This document shows, one piece after another, positions 7,117 through 7,960 of a stretch of DNA of 7,960 nt (position 1 is the stretch's first letter; the number at the start of each line of letters is the position of its first letter). The stretch comes from an uncultured Pirellula sp. Its GTDB lineage: Bacteria; Planctomycetota; Planctomycetia; Pirellulales; Pirellulaceae. The notes under the pieces are model-generated. The model did no database searches and was not told the DNA's origin. It was given only the letters and a program-made list of their open reading frames with translations. The stretch lies in assembly GCA_903892365.1 (NCBI GenBank), contig CAITIF010000734.1:1-7960 (forward strand), read 5' to 3'. Position numbers and translations under genes: made by a program.

Positions 7117-7960
7117 ATGATGACAAACTCCGAGATCGTAGTTGCAGTAGATTTAGGCGCATCCAGCGGTCGCGTTATCGCCGCAGAACTGTTGCCCAAC
7201 CGAATCCAGTTGAGTGACGTTCACCGATTTGAAAACGCGCCGGTTCCTATTGGCTCCCGATTGCATTGGAACATTCATGGACTTTGGCAACAGATTGAAA
7301 CAGGGCTGGGGTTAGCGGCAAGCGAATACGGGGATCGCATTGAGAGTGTCGGTGTCGACACTTGGGGGGTGGATTATGTTCTCCTGGATCGCAACCTGGA
7401 TATGGTTGGACCCGCATTTTGCTATCGCGACGCGCGGACTCAAGGGATGATGAAGCGAGCCTTCGAAAGAATTTCGCAATCCGATATTTTTGCGGAAAGT
7501 GGGATTCAATTCATGGAGATCAACACCTTGTATCAGTTGTTCTCTATGCACGTTCAAGAATCTCCGCTTCTGGATATTGCCGAACACTTTTTGATGATCC
7601 CAGATTTTATCAATTGGTTGCTTGCCGGTGTTTTAACCAACGAATACACGAATGCCAGCACGACGCAAATGCTCCACCCAACGAGTGGAACTTGGTCCCC
7701 AAGAATTTTAGATGCCCTTCAAATCCCAAAGCATATCTTCAAGCCACTGGTACAGCCGAGCACTTCGTTAGGGCATGTGCGTGCTCCCATTCGAACCAGG
7801 ACTGGCCTGGACAGCAAAGTGCAAGTCATCGCTCCGGCAACGCACGACACTGGATCTGCAGTTATCGCAGTTCCCGCGAATGAATTCGCAAGCGATCGCC
7901 CCAACTGGTGCTACATCAGCAGCGGTACCTGGTCGTTGATGGGGGTCGAACTCGCAAAGC
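7117..7960 (+). CDS. rhaB: L-rhamnulokinase RhaB, 3' end cut by window
   Basis: RhaB phosphorylates L-rhamnulose with ATP to L-rhamnulose 1-phosphate, the second step of L-rhamnose catabolism after the isomerase, in the cytoplasm. The open frame has 281 codons to the window edge, more than half of a family protein of about 480-490 residues. FGGY-kinase motifs are clear: phosphate loop DLGASSGRV (12-20), HRFEN (36-40), GVDTWGVDYVLLD (79-91), YRDARTQGM (103-111), the rhamnulokinase-like IQFMEINTLYQL (130-141), LTNEYTNASTTQ (173-184), THDTGSAV (242-249) with the likely catalytic Asp244, and SSGTWSLMGVEL (268-279). Two ATGs in tandem (7117 and 7120) are possible starts; neither has a Shine-Dalgarno sequence. 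Rhamnose isomerase and aldolase genes might be expected beyond the right edge. It is separated from the related-pathway candidate oxidoreductase by a divergent intergenic region. Confidence 0.95.
   Translation, partial: MMTNSEIVVAVDLGASSGRVIAAELLPNRIQLSDVHRFENAPVPIGSRLHWNIHGLWQQIETGLGLAASEYGDRIESVGVDTWGVDYVLLDRNLDMVGPAFCYRDARTQGMMKRAFERISQSDIFAESGIQFMEINTLYQLFSMHVQESPLLDIAEHFLMIPDFINWLLAGVLTNEYTNASTTQMLHPTSGTWSPRILDALQIPKHIFKPLVQPSTSLGHVRAPIRTRTGLDSKVQVIAPATHDTGSAVIAVPANEFASDRPNWCYISSGTWSLMGVELAK

Noticed and set aside
7362..7883. Plus-strand 173-codon open frame
   Set aside because: It is entirely inside rhaB in another frame; the rhaB frame carries all FGGY-kinase motifs.

Overview
The window reads as a piece of a planctomycete chromosome, most likely a Pirellulaceae relative (Rhodopirellula or Blastopirellula type). 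The reasons are two Gfo/Idh/MocA-family oxidoreductases, one with a Tat signal of the kind these genomes carry in many copies; an exported protein with SHD1 (SLA1 homology) domains and a beta-propeller; moderate GC; and mostly weak or absent Shine-Dalgarno sequences. The assignment is inferred from gene content, not from a marker gene. Six genes are visible, two of them cut by the window edges, and one is split between two reading frames. I see no tRNA, rRNA, CRISPR array, insertion sequence or phage gene.

Left part (1-2950, all plus strand): the C-terminal three quarters of a Gfo/Idh/MocA dehydrogenase; then a membrane fatty-acid desaturase with the full set of histidine boxes; then, five bases after its stop codon, the 16S rRNA methyltransferase gene rsmE. 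The desaturase and rsmE are probably co-transcribed.

Middle (2951-5437, plus strand): a 170-base gap with a good candidate sigma70 promoter leads into a gene for an exported protein. Its signal peptide, a small Tudor-like stretch and SHD1 domain 1 are in one frame. SHD1 domain 2, a low-complexity linker, a WD40-like beta-propeller and a C-terminal domain are in another. The frame changes between about 3614 and 3670, next to short A tracts. This is the most unusual point in the window: a decayed gene, a sequencing error or, less likely, recoding. A perfect 18-base palindrome lies in SHD1 domain 1, about 100 bases before the break.

Right part (5477-7960): a complete Tat-exported Gfo/Idh/MocA oxidoreductase on the minus strand, convergent with the SHD1 gene. 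It is separated by a 176-base divergent intergenic region from an L-rhamnulokinase gene (rhaB) on the plus strand, which runs off the right edge. The intergenic region has a candidate rhaB promoter and short inverted and direct repeats. Together these suggest a sugar (L-rhamnose) catabolic locus, as expected in a polysaccharide-degrading planctomycete. I found no convincing undescribed system; the split SHD1/propeller gene and its palindrome are the best leads.
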